Positions 48,301 through 59,595 of a stretch of DNA of 64,000 bases are shown in pieces. The position numbers and the translations under genes were made by a program. The stretch's first letter is position 1; each line of letters begins with the position of its first letter. Location of the stretch: contig JAPWFG010000024.1 of NCBI GenBank assembly GCA_028015205.1, forward strand, positions 1,674,001-1,738,000, written 5' to 3'. The notes beneath the pieces are model-generated. The model ran no database searches, had not been told where the DNA came from, and saw only the letters and a program-made list of their open reading frames with translations. This stretch comes from Mytilisepta virgata. Its lineage: Eukaryota > Mollusca > Bivalvia > Mytilida > Mytilidae.

Positions 48301-50252
48301 AAATCATCAAATTTCATTGAATTGCGTTTTCTGGTTTTTATATTTTTAGTTTCCCTAGTAACAAAGCATTCATATAAATATTTTTTCTCGATAGTTATGT
48401 CAACCAATTCATTTATTTAATTTTTTTTTAACTCTTTTAAAACATCCATCTAGGTCATATGTAACTGCAGTTTCAATTGAGTATTTTCATTTTGCATGTA
48501 AATATCGGGACAAGATTACCAACTTCAATGTGATTGTTTCATTGATTTCCATAGCAACCGTTTTTTATATGTGTTTTTTAAAGTCTATATTCTTGCACCT
48601 TTACATCATTGATAAAACATTAATAAAATTCCACTATTTGAGCCTGTAACTATCCCTTAATTGAATATTTTCAAGAAATATCAGTAAAGTTTCCATGGAA
48701 ACCAAAATAAAATGATATTTTTCTTTCTTATATGCACCGTGACCTATATTTTTTTTCCTGTTTTTTTAAAGCTTATAGTATCAGCACTTCATCTCTAAAA
48801 TATATCAAATTTCTATCATTTGTTTTTTAATGAAAATATGACTTTAAGCCTAGAAAGTGACTAATTTCCCTATATATCTATACAAAATAAGCTGAAATTT
48901 ATGGGTTTTTAAGGTTCGTGTAATTTTTTTATATGGCCGGTGACTCCCCATTTTTTTATATTTTCGCTATATACCTTGTAGGGATCAACTGTGCAAAGTT
49001 TAAGAAAAATCTATCATTTTTATTTTAGACACCTATACCACCTTAAAGTATGTTTTATATACACCAGAGTGTCAGGGAAGAAAAGGGAGCGGTTTGGTAT
49101 CCATTAAAACCGGTTTTATACCCCCCCCACCCCAATCCCCTCTCAGTTTGGTCTGGGCCAGTAAACGTCAGATCACACTACATATACATGTATAAACAAG
49201 CCTGTGAATCTGAAAGTTCTATCCGATAAAACCTTAAATTCTTCAATTATATAATTTTTGTGGTTTGCAATTATTATAATTACGAAATTAGTTAATAAAT
49301 GTTATTATAATAAAGTGCTGACATATTGAGATAACAAAATAATGTGTGCAAATGTAATTAATTCAATTTAAGTTGCATAGATGCTTGGAAATAGAATATA
49401 TTTTATCAAGTGAGGCTAACTCAATTTTAACATAACTTTTAAATCATTTTTATAGATGTCAACAATTCTAATTTTGCATGCTCGGATTTGGCTTTTGTTT
49501 CTAAAAATGTAAGTTAGGATTTGTTTATTTAGGAACAATTTGTGTTTCTTTTCTATCAAAGTTCTCATGTAGTCAAAAACAAAATTACTGCTGTGATTAA
49601 AAGAAAGTGTTTATCAAAATTGAACTATTACATGTACACTGCGTTTATAATTTTTTGGAAATTATCGTAAAATATACATGTATCTGCTTAAATCTAAAAT
49701 GTTAAGAAGTTTAAGAAAGTATGGCCAACATAAACTATATCTGAAATATGTTTAGTTACATGTTTGTAGAAAAGAAACACATTTTTTAACATATTTTCGG
49801 TACTGGAATTGGTATCAGGAATATTGAGATATATAAATATTCACACAACTTACGACGTGTAGTTTAACAATTCCTGCAGCATTTAATAGCTGGATAATTA
49901 ATTTATTGGCTAGTTAAAAAATTCTACTGGAGCATTTAAAATCCTGCGGGAAAATTTCAACTATTCACATTTTTTTTTCACACAAAGAGAACAGATCAAC
50001 TTTTGTGTGATCAAATGTTATTTCTAACATCTTAAAGTTATATGGAATAAGTAAACATCGAGAAAATAAGTAAAAGGTTCCTTGTTTTGGAAACATTTTA
50101 CGTTTTAAGTATTTTCTAAATACCCATTTGTTGTGAAATTAAAGACGTGGTTCTTTGTCAACATACCTGAAATCAGACATATGCTCAATAATATCAGTAC
50201 AACTTAAGTAAATTCTAAATTCGTTTTAAACAAAAACAATTACTTATTTTAG
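48301..50252. other. AT-rich stretch, no clear gene
   Basis: Mostly AT-rich. CCTATACCACCTTAA near 49026 looks like a repeat terminus (complement near 25963). A 53-bp block at 49456-49508 sits between a good acceptor (TTTTATAG) and a canonical donor (AAAAAT/GTAAGT) and is open (VNNSNFACSDLAFVSKN). It might be an upstream exon of the pseudogene at 50253, but nothing proves it. Confidence 0.35.
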
Positions 50253-53000
50253 ATGTTTATGTATATGTTAAAGTGTGGCCAAGGTGCAGGACTGTTTACA
50301 GATACCAAGAGTGGGTGGAAGGAATTGACAACTATAACAATGTTGTATTTTTGGGTACAGACGTATGTTTAATCGTAAATGAAAAAAAAATATATATATA
50401 AGAAATTTGGTATGACGTTAAGGGTAATAGAAATTATATGGCAATCTTTGTTATCAACAGCTCCTTTTAATTGTCAAAGCAATTAAGATTATTGCATATT
50501 TTGTGATAAAATAAATAAATAATAAATCAATGGAGAAGGTAAGTAAAGGTAAATGTATCTGTTATTATTCAGTTCTCAGTTCAACCACTTGAATTTCTAC
50601 AGATGCCATATTTATATCATTATACTTTAAGAATCACGTTGCTCTTGGTCGAAGTTTGGCAGTTCTTGAAGAAATGTTGGAAGAAAAGCTGACCATAATG
50701 GAGATTGAAAATGCGTACCTACATTTTGAAGCTCTCACAGATCACAGCTACGGCTACAACTGTGTTATATGTGGCTACTTCTCATCAATCCTGATTTGGG
50801 ATACTTTTCGGATTTGCAGGTAAATTAATACTAGGAATATTTACTTATTATATAAGGTTTTGGATTTAACGTTAAATGGCAATTATCATAATATTTTTTT
50901 CAAACGCCTTTCAATCCCTCTTGAACATACAACCAAAGGTATTTTTCCAATCGCAAGGCAGTTGTAGACGTAGCTTCAGTGATAAAGTTCATATTTGATA
51001 TATGACTTCTACACAGTATTCCTGTACAGATATACGTAAATGCATTGATTTTGTGGAATCCGAATATTTTGGATGCATTATTTCTTGTGGATACATGTAT
51101 TTTGTGTTATCTTCTTCGATGAAGTGGCTATTTTGTTACATTTGTTCAGATTTATGTCTGGAAAATGTGTAATTCCGTACAATGAAGTATGTAAATATCT
51201 AACAGTTTCTTCTTGTTATTGTCTGGATCATGTTTAGTATGTGACTCTCATGTACTGTGACATTACCATTTCTTAATGTCTGCGTCACAGCGTCACAACG
51301 AGATGGAGTCAGAGGAATAGTAGGCAGTCGAAACTGGTCTTTCGTAACATTTAACTTTTAACATGAATCCGTTTTTCCACGTTAATTCTTCTCATATATA
51401 CATCCAAAGTGTATGACACTTAACCATTGTATTGTTATATGTATTTTCATGTTTTAAAAAAGAATAGTATTCGTGTTTATACAATAGAAGCGTAAAGACT
51501 GTTTATCTGAAGAAACAAAATTGTATTTCCTTTTATACATTTTTGTGTACATATGTGAGATATTTAATCCTCTATAAATAAGTTTCCTGGGCCATCAGTT
51601 ATATTTGAAACTTTCTTTTATATAAGATATCTGTATCACATGTTTGTAAAACATTTTCAGATTTAAAGGATCCTTCAGAAGGTATTTCTGAAATAGTAAA
51701 TGTGAAAGAATTTTAGGGGGAAATTGAAGAGGGTATTCTGCTTCGAAGTCTATCTAAAGGTAATAAAATCCGTGACAGTCTTACTTAAAAGAAATAATAC
51801 ACAATGATCTTACTGGTTCATAAAATGTTAATGCTTATGTTTTACAATACCTGAAGAATTTAAAGTTTATATATGTTCAACGTGCAAATAGCAAGAGTTC
51901 AAGCTGTTGGATAAATTCCTCAGGGTAGAAAGCAAATAGAAATTGTAAAGGATATTGTAGTTAATTTTGTAATCTTGTAATCAGCACCCCCTTTTGTTTG
52001 TCTTTTATATTTGGAGTATCATCATTTACTTTGCTTTTTTAAAGCAGACTCCTTCAATTTCATTATACACATTCTTGTTTAGCTAAATTTAGTAACTTAA
52101 TGAGACTTTCAAGGTTGTTCTTTGTTTCATAAATTAGGTTAGTAATTAATACCAGATGTTTACTGTTTACATGTTTATCTACTGGTGCCCTAGCGCCCTA
52201 CGAATTAGGTATTTCATCAGGAACCATTTTCATTGGATAAAAGAATAAGAATTATTTCTTTATTTGTAACATGCTTAATCGGGCTAATTATCAGTATAAA
52301 AGAGAAGTCCTGTGAATATTTAAGTAGCCTGTTGGTGGAATTTGCTTAAGACATTATAACCGTTTGGTTCTTAATATTGTGTATTACTTGTAATATTGGA
52401 TTGTATCACTGCGACTGTGTTCGTTTACCTATATGTACTTCTGAATACATTTATCAAACTTTACATTGACTTTGTATTTCACTGTAGCTGTAGACTACTC
52501 AAGGATCCATATTTATTTTATGTGACCAGGAGTTCTCATGAGAGAGAACACTATCACTTAAATCTGTGGAGCGCCTAAAAGTACATCACTAGTGCCCGTC
52601 GTCAAGGTACAGTTTCTTTGTTTGGTCTTAGTCATAGTCAGAAACCTCGTAGTTTATGGATACAACATAACACTCGACACACACACACCCAGACGCACTT
52701 TTTCGTCAAAGTATTTTATATGGTCTATAACTATTCCATAATATGAATTAAACTACAACATTTTTTTGCGTTTTACTAATGTATAGGTGACAAAAATGCG
52801 AAGGACTGACAAAAATAGTTTATTTGTGTATGTTTAAAGGATTGTTTGAAATAATGTTTCTTTTAAGTCATTCAATCAAATCATAAAACGTATAATACAT
52901 GTAATATATCTCATGCATTTTACTTGTAGACGTTTTGCCAGAGGATGCATTGACACCCGATTTTAGTTTTTGGGGTCCTTGGATTGGTTGTCTTGTTTCA
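50253..53000 (+). pseudogene. Broken multi-exon gene resembling a conserved HMGXB3-type domain
   Basis: Exon-like blocks appear in order. 50253-50374 (after TTATTTTAG, before GTAAAT) reads VWPRCRTVYRYQEWVEGIDN then YNNVVFLGTDVCLI. 50632-50819 (before GTAAAT) reads NHVALGRSLAVLEEMLEEKL, then IENAYLHFEALTDHSYGYNC and VICGY with a C-x2-C pair. 51662-51759 reads LKDPSEGISEIVNVKEF-stop-GEIEEGILLRSL, where an in-frame TAG (51714-51716) replaces a likely tryptophan. 52930-53000 reads LPEDALTPDFSFWGPWIG. From memory, this order (YRYQ, FHFEALTDH-Y-Y-C-CG, EFW, APWIG) occurs in HMG-domain protein 3-like and mobile-element-associated proteins of fish and molluscs. Exon phases do not join cleanly and the stop indicates decay. 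Function is unknown to me. Confidence 0.45.
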
Positions 53001-55672
53001 TTTTTGTTTAGTTTAATATTTTTTTTTAATTATTTTAGTTCTATCCTTTATATTGTACGTGTTTCGTGATTCTCATGGCTTTGTTATAATTTTCCTTTGA
53101 TTTCAAATTTATGGACTTAAATTTAATACAATTTTTAATGGCATGATAAAAATTATCGAGAAAAATAAAATTCAATTTTGATTTTTAATGTTTTCATTTC
53201 TCACTGATAAACGATTTAAATTAAATATTAAAATAACATTATACATGCATTTAAAATACAAGCAGACGCACAATGTGCAGCGTAAGCGACATATTTTATA
53301 ATATAGTTTATTGAATTTTCATAGCAACTTAATTTCATACATAATCATTATATACTTAGTAGGTTATTTATCTTAAGCACTTCTTTAAATTGTTTAGATT
53401 AATGCATCGACTCTACGACCACTCGCGATATCTGAGCATATTTCACATTTTTATAACATAAAACATGAATATGTATTAACACTGATTAATATTCATTCCA
53501 CTTTATATGACCTCAATGATGTTTTTTCCTACACAATATATATTTCAGGAATTTGTTTATTTGTTTTTAACAGGGATCATATAATACTTCATATACAGTT
53601 CATGTTTTTAAATACAATGGCTATATGTCGCTTATTATATAAATATAGAGATTTCAGTATAAGTGGCGGAATAATTTGCATAGCAATATTTAAAGAGTAA
53701 TTTAACAGCTCGTGCTATTCGCATTGTATGTTTATTAATATTTCATTTATCTTAAACTGTTAAAATGTGATAACTTTCTCTTTCATTATTTCTAATTATA
53801 GATATTTCCGGTATAGTGATGTCTTTGTGCAAATGCAAAGCCCGTTTATCTCTAAAAAGTCCGCAAATGTCATGAATGTAACACTATATAATATTAATAT
53901 ACGTCATGTACGTATTACTTATTTGACACTTTTACTATTGGATTGTACTTGTAAACAAAATATTTTAAATGAGTCTTTAAAAAAAATTCTCTCCCACTGT
54001 GACCAAACAAAATCTCTAATTTGGGGTTTTGAGAAATATTTTATGTATGAATTCCCAAAAATCTTTGGTTTCCTGTTGTTCTCCAAAATAAAAAAAAATT
54101 AGCATTTTCTACCGAATCGGAAAACAAATTGTGTATACAACATTAAAATCGTTAATAAACAATGATAAAATGGCCGTCGGTGTCTGACGCATTATATACA
54201 CATTTCAGGCTGGGGTAGCTCCTAGATGGCGCACTGTACTCAGATTGGAATATCATACCATATAATTGGGATATGATGGTATAGCAATTGCATTTATAAA
54301 TAAAAAAAAAACAATAGTTGACAGTGTTAAATATTCACATTATTATCTTATATTTTAAAATTCATGATTGCGATTCGCCTTAATATTACTTCCTGGTAAT
54401 GATTGATTAATTCTAGTTGATAAAATAAATGTACGTGTATAATTTCCATATGCCGCTCTGAACTAATTTTCAATTACTTTCAATTACTTTCATGTCCAAT
54501 ATTTAAATAGGGTAATACATTTGTACATACAAATCAAAAGTGAAATATCTAATCGAATCACATTTTGAATTTTGAAATTACTCTGCATTATGAATTAGAA
54601 AGATAAGTGCGATCATTCGCGCAGTTTTATTTGTCTCTAATAAATTAACGTCCATGAATTAAAGTACGATAAAACTAGACAGAATATAATTGCAAATGTT
54701 TAATAAGAAACAAGAATTGAACACGTTCATTTTCGTTTTCAATTGGTGAGCTAACCCAATTTTTTTACAACATATTACAAAACTAAGTACATTGTGTACC
54801 AAAACTTAAGAATGATAATTTAATTAATTTTTTCTCCGAGATGAACAGATATAAAAAAAATACCAATGGTTTGTTCTTTTAATTTTATTGTCGTCATACG
54901 ATGATTAACAAGCGAAGGATTACGCATAGTAATATATTAAATTGCAAGAAGTCTAGTTTTAACATAATTATGTACCCTAGCCTGGTTTAATATTTAACAA
55001 AATAATTTTTGTTCTCACGTAAAACATACGTATCGTTACATATCGTGTCCTTGTAACAGAAGATAACTTCGGGGTTTGGAAATAGGATAAAACCTATCCT
55101 AATTTAAATATAACAACTGCATTATGGTATAGCACAATTTGGAAATGTTTTACCTGCCCACAAAAATAGTTTAAAAAAAAAATAGCGCAGTTTACTGCGC
55201 TATGCATGCATTCAACAGTAACACAGTCACATCTAAACAGCCTCGGAATTGTATTTGTTAGCCACTGTTGAGTGGTGTACCTGTTCATCGTATTGTGTCA
55301 GTAAAATGAAAAATCAAATTCTTTGTATATTTTTTTTCTTTCTCGTCTCAGGGTAAAATGTATGTAGTAGTTGTTATTTCATTTTCTTATATAATTATAC
55401 TTTTTTCGTTACTATTATTTTAAAGACCGTTTAACATGGAATTAAAATTATGACACTCATATGGACAGCCCAGACCCAAATGAATTCATTGCCAATGAGA
55501 CTTTCCAATGTGTCCGTATTCCATATAATGAATACATTGTCCGTCCAAAACAAAATGTGATTAGTAGATTTAATAAGTTTATCGCATGTTTATTAAAAAA
55601 CCCATTAAAGTTATAATTGAGTAGATGAAGTAGTTCCGTGCTTTTACACGTTTTATAAATTCTCTCATATTT
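53001..55672. other. AT-rich intergenic stretch upstream of the B-box gene
   Basis: A 111-codon open frame (53767-54102) has no recognisable features. A perfect hairpin ATAGCGCAG-TTTA-CTGCGCTAT lies at 55182-55203, directly after an A-run. ATTTTAG at about 55670-55676 just before the B-box gene start could be a splice acceptor for a 5' UTR exon. I could not identify a TATA box or promoter. Confidence 0.4.
55182..55203. other. Perfect 9-bp hairpin, unknown role
   Basis: ATAGCGCAG and CTGCGCTAT are exact complements around the loop TTTA. On the plus strand it is preceded by ten A, on the minus strand it would be followed by a run of T. It is a GC-rich island in AT-rich surroundings about 480 bp upstream of the B-box gene. 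Confidence 0.6.
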
Positions 55673-55678
55673 TAGAAA

Positions 55679-57400
55679 ATGGCATCCGCAACAAGTACAG
55701 TCCTGTGTGAGCCATGTGAACACAATGGATTTTCCCAACTGGCTAACCAATGGTGCAATGATTGCGGAGAGGGATTCTGTGACGAATGTATTAAAGGCCA
55801 CCAAGTCACAAAAATTTTAAGAGGTCACCATGTGATTTCAGTTGAAGATTACAACAAATTAGCTGATTTACAAATTGAAGAATTCTGCGAAAGACATAAA
55901 ACTCCGTATGAATTTTTCTGCAAACAGCATGACGCCATTCTCTGTCTTCAGTGTTTTCAGTCCGAACACAACAATTGCGAAATTTTTGGGCTGGACGAAG
56001 CTGCTGTGGGATCAAAAACATCGACTGCTCTCTCGGTTCTTGAAAACGATATTCGCTCCGTTATAGAAAATCTAGCCAAATCCATCGTAAATGCAAGTAA
56101 CGACGTTGCAGATTTGACTGCTAATGAGACGGCTGTACGGACAAAAATTCAGGAAACACGACAGTCGATTAACAAGGTTTTGGATCGTCTACAAGAAAAT
56201 ATTTTAAAAGAACTTTCAGAAAAGTATGAATCATGCAAGACGAAGCTTGAAAGCTACAATGGTAAACTTTTAGAAACTAAAAACAGATTTGAGGAAATCA
56301 GAGATAAACTATGTCGTGTGAAACAGTACATGTCTGACAGACAGGTTTTTGTAGGAATCCGGACAATATCGGTCGATGTACAGGTAGCTAAAGAGGATAT
56401 TGCAAAGGTTTCAAAAGATCATTCCAAATTAAAAATTGAAATAAAATTGTGCCACGATGTAGCCACATTCCTTGAAAAGGGGAAACCCTTTGGCCAAATT
56501 GAAGTTGAAAGCGACCACAATCATATATGTTATTTGGAACCTACAATTCTGAAGGCACAACACAAGGTGGCATCCAGTCAATGCTTTGAAAGCATACGAT
56601 TAGATCAGACGCGAGTAATTCAAATCAAACAAGGTACAGCAAAAATGTTTTTAATGGCATGCGTCATTCTACCAAATACTAACCTCGTTTTTGTAGACAT
56701 TGATCACAACAGACTTATAGTTCATACCCATGAAGGTAAACATATCACAGATATAAGAGTTTCGGATAGGCCATTTGATATCACTGCCCTCAGCAGTAAT
56801 AGGATAGCGATTTCACATGCAGACCGTGAAGTTGTCATACTGAATCTAGATAATAAAAAAACAGAACAAACTATTGCAGGCTGTTTTAGTAGTAGTTGCC
56901 TTGGAATCACTTCATACGATGAAAATATTTACGTTTTGTGTTATGGTAAAGAAATCGTTATCTGCAATGAAAAAACTTGTGAAATTTCTAAACGAATGCC
57001 CTTTAACATTTACAAAGTATATAATATTGCTGTCTTCCGGGATAATATATATTATTCTGATCCAGATGGCAATAATGTTAAGGCATGCGATTTTTCAGGA
57101 AAGTTCATTTGGGAAGTGAAGGACAAAAGAATATGTGCATCAAAACTTTTTTTAAAATATCGTGCTTTACCATTAACAACTGACAACCATGGCAATGTAT
57201 TTGTTACTTTGTCCGATTCAGATAGCGTTCTGCTGATATCAAGTGACGGACAAAAGAAACGAGTTATACTGGACAAATCAAACGGAATAGAACAACCAAG
57301 TGGTATTTCGTTTCAACCGGAATCTGAAAAATTGTTGGTATGTAGCATTACAACAGGAACAGCTTGGATTTTCCAATTAACTTACAGAAATGAACTGTGA
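55679..57400 (+). CDS. TRIM-like protein: two B-boxes, coiled coil, C-terminal beta-propeller-like region, no RING
   Basis: A 573-residue uninterrupted frame, the only intact protein gene in the window. Residues 10-50 form B-box 1 (C10, C13, C26, C29, C34, C37, H41, H50). Residues 70-100 form B-box 2 (C70, H73, C81, H84, C89, C92, H97). Residues ~115-270 are charged and heptad-like (ENDIRSVIENLAKSIVNASN, NKVLDRLQENILKEL), a coiled coil for oligomerisation. Residues ~320-573 hold repeated short strands with NHL-like turns (EQPSGISFQPESEKLLV). The N-terminal RING of classical TRIM E3 ligases is absent, so ubiquitin ligase activity cannot be assumed. Bivalves have large families of such proteins, often annotated TRIM45/56/71-like and linked to innate responses; a role here is inference. 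The start ATG sits in AAAATGGCA, three bases after a possible splice acceptor. The coding part is intronless, as usual for this family. Confidence 0.9.
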   Translation: MASATSTVLCEPCEHNGFSQLANQWCNDCGEGFCDECIKGHQVTKILRGHHVISVEDYNKLADLQIEEFCERHKTPYEFFCKQHDAILCLQCFQSEHNNCEIFGLDEAAVGSKTSTALSVLENDIRSVIENLAKSIVNASNDVADLTANETAVRTKIQETRQSINKVLDRLQENILKELSEKYESCKTKLESYNGKLLETKNRFEEIRDKLCRVKQYMSDRQVFVGIRTISVDVQVAKEDIAKVSKDHSKLKIEIKLCHDVATFLEKGKPFGQIEVESDHNHICYLEPTILKAQHKVASSQCFESIRLDQTRVIQIKQGTAKMFLMACVILPNTNLVFVDIDHNRLIVHTHEGKHITDIRVSDRPFDITALSSNRIAISHADREVVILNLDNKKTEQTIAGCFSSSCLGITSYDENIYVLCYGKEIVICNEKTCEISKRMPFNIYKVYNIAVFRDNIYYSDPDGNNVKACDFSGKFIWEVKDKRICASKLFLKYRALPLTTDNHGNVFVTLSDSDSVLLISSDGQKKRVILDKSNGIEQPSGISFQPESEKLLVCSITTGTAWIFQLTYRNEL

Positions 57401-58013
57401 AAAAATACAGTGAGTCAAGTTTGATACTGTATTTGTACATATGACTTAATTTAACATTGTGTTTATTACATGTGTTACAATTAATTAATTAAGCATAAAA
57501 TATCTTAAGGTATAATATACAGACTAGTCTATTGCAAGCACTTCCATTGGTATTGCTAATGCTAATGATATAACAGTCCAAGAACAAAATACGAACTATT
57601 AATATGGACTGAATAACTGTAATTAGTACAAAATTGTGTACAAAATACTTTCAGACAAAACATATATGTGAGGATGGTTCATAAGTTGAGTGTAGAGAGT
57701 GTGGGATTACATGTATGCATGAGAGCGAGGTGGGTTGTTTGTACATTGTAATAGGTTGATAATGGTTCGAAGGGAGAGGTGAACGAGTGTAATTACTGAT
57801 TGCATGTGTTTTGGTCTTGTCTTCGTTGTTCTTCGGAGTTTGCAAGTTGTTTGGATTTTCCCCTCCTTCGAATATCCCTTTGGTATTTCTTGACGTTACT
57901 TGTATTCCCCGAAAATAAACGAAAAAGTAAGTGTGTGAGAAAAGGTAAATATAAGAAAAGTAGTACGAATGGGACGGATGGTAGTGTTGTTATTAGGCAA
58001 AGTTAATCAATAC
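57401..58013 (+). other. Downstream flank of the B-box gene
   Basis: Probable 3' UTR in its first part. An AATAAA at 57914-57919 is the first reasonable polyadenylation signal, about 515 bp after the stop. Small open frames here are not supported. Confidence 0.35.
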
Positions 58014-58017
58014 TACA

Positions 58018-58186
58018 CACTCTTCTCTTCATTAATGTTTTTTTTTCTTCCTGTTTTTTTGTTGTTGTTATTTATCATTACACAGAGATAACCTCATTGC
58101 ACTCTTCATCAATGTTTTTTATTCTTCCTGTTTTTTTTTTGTTTTTTTTTTTTTGTTATTTTTCATTACACATAGATAACCTCATC
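58018..58186 (+). repeat. 82-bp tandem duplication
   Basis: Two copies, starting at 58018 and 58100, share CACTCTTC, TCTTCCTGTTTTTTT, TTTTCATTACACA (or TTATCATTACACA) and GATAACCTCAT. They differ mainly in T-run length. Confidence 0.8.
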
Positions 58187-58329
58187 GAAGGACATTAACC
58201 TTTCTCCTTATACAGGTGTTTATCCAATAAAATTGAAAAAGAAGGAACAATTTTAATTGAAAAGCAATACTTTTCACCAAGATCAGTACATCTTTGTACT
58301 GCTTACACAGAATATGCACAGGAGACTTA

Positions 58330-59595
58330 GTTTAACATAGGACCCTACGGTAAATTTACTTAAAGATCTTCCTGCTGAAACGACTGGGCCAATTGGAACA
58401 AAACTTGGCGGCAATGTTCCTTAGGTGGTCTTATTTCGGACTTATATCTGATGACCCTGCCCGTCATCCAAGATGACCGCCAGAGCCGAAGTAAGTTTAA
58501 GATAAGACCCTATGGTAAATTTACTAAAAGATCTTCTTGTCTGAAACCACTTGCCCAATCTGAACAAAAGTTGGCAGCAATAGGTGGTCCTCTTTCGGCA
58601 TAATATCCGATGACCCGGCCCGTCATCCAGGATGGCCGCCAGAGCCGAACTTAGTTTAACATAGGATTTACTTAAAGATCTTCTTGTCTGAAATAACTTG
58701 GTCAATTGGAACAAAACAATGCAGCAATGGTCCTTAGGTGGTCCTCTTTCAGAAGTATATTCGATTACCCCGCCCGTCATCCAAGATGGCCGCCATAGTT
58801 TTACATGGGATCCTATGGGAAATTTACTACAAGACCTTCTTGTCTGAAACCAGTGTGCCAGTCGGAACAAATTTTGGCAGCAATGGTCCTTAGGTGGTCC
58901 TCTTTCAGAATTACATACGATGACACCGCCCGTCATCCAAGATAGCCACCAGAGCCGAAGTTAGTTTATCATAGGATTTACTTAAAGATCTTCTTGTCTG
59001 AAATAACTTGGCCAATTGGAACAAAACTATGCAGCAATGGCCCTTAGGTGGTCCTCTTTCAGAAGTATACTGTAAATTCAGAAATTATTACGTGCATTTT
59101 TTATTGCGATATTGTCATTTTAGAGCAAAATGCGATTTTAATTTTTGTGATATTGAGAAAAATCAGCTTCATTCATATAAAAAAAAATCCGAAATGCGAA
59201 TTTAAATTATTGCGATTACAACCCTGTCGCATTTATCGCAATAATGTAAACATCGCAATAATTTCCGAATTTACAGTATTCGATTACCCCGCCAGTTATT
59301 CAAGATGGCCGCCAGCGTATTACATTGGATCCTATGGGAAATTTACTTAAAGATCAAGTCAGAAATCATATGATTATTGGCCAGTTGGAACAAAACTTGG
59401 CAGAAATGGTCCTTAGTTGGTCCTCTTTTAGAATTAGCGGAACTTGGTTTAACTTGTGACCTTATGGGAAAGTTCACGGAATGATCTTCTTGTTTGAAAC
59501 CAGTGAGACAATTGGAACTTCACAGCAATGTTCCAGGCTGCCAGATAAGATGGACATAGTAGAGGTGAGCGACACAGGCTCCTGGGAGCCTCTAG
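58330..59595 (+). mobile_element. Helitron-like non-autonomous element with ~160-bp tandem core
   Basis: Seven diverged copies of a 135-165-bp unit carry the phrases GATCTTCTTGTCTGAAA, CAATTGGAACAAAACTTGGC, GGTCCTTAGGTGGTCCTCTT and CCGCCCGTCATCCAAGATGG. The right end is GAGCGACAC followed by the stem-loop AGGCTC-CTGG-GAGCCT (59576-59591) and CTAG/T at 59592-59596. A hairpin followed by CTRR before a T is the classic Helitron 3' terminus. Elements with a tandem core and this kind of end are common in bivalves. I could not fix the left end (expected to start TC after an A), so 58330 is the first repeat, not the true start. No helicase or Rep coding is present. The minus-strand 164-codon frame is a repeat translation. 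Confidence 0.65.
59070..59276. mobile_element. 207-bp MITE with TA target duplication, nested in the Helitron-like array
   Basis: Terminal inverted repeats CTGTAAATTCAGAAATTATT (59070-59089) and AATAATTTCCGAATTTACAG (59257-59276) differ at one position. A TA dinucleotide sits on both sides (59068-59069 and 59277-59278). A sister repeat unit at 58751-58770 reads AGAAGTATATTCGATTACC without the insertion, so the empty site is visible in the same array. TA duplication points to the Tc1/mariner superfamily. The interior is AT-rich with TTGCGAT/ATCGCAA phrases and not coding. Confidence 0.9.

Noticed and set aside
53767..54102. 111-codon gene
   Set aside because: AT-rich composition, no motif, no splice or promoter context; consistent with chance in this base composition.
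58442..58936. 164-codon minus-strand frame
   Set aside because: It is a translation of the Helitron-like tandem repeat, with the same 50-odd residues recurring.
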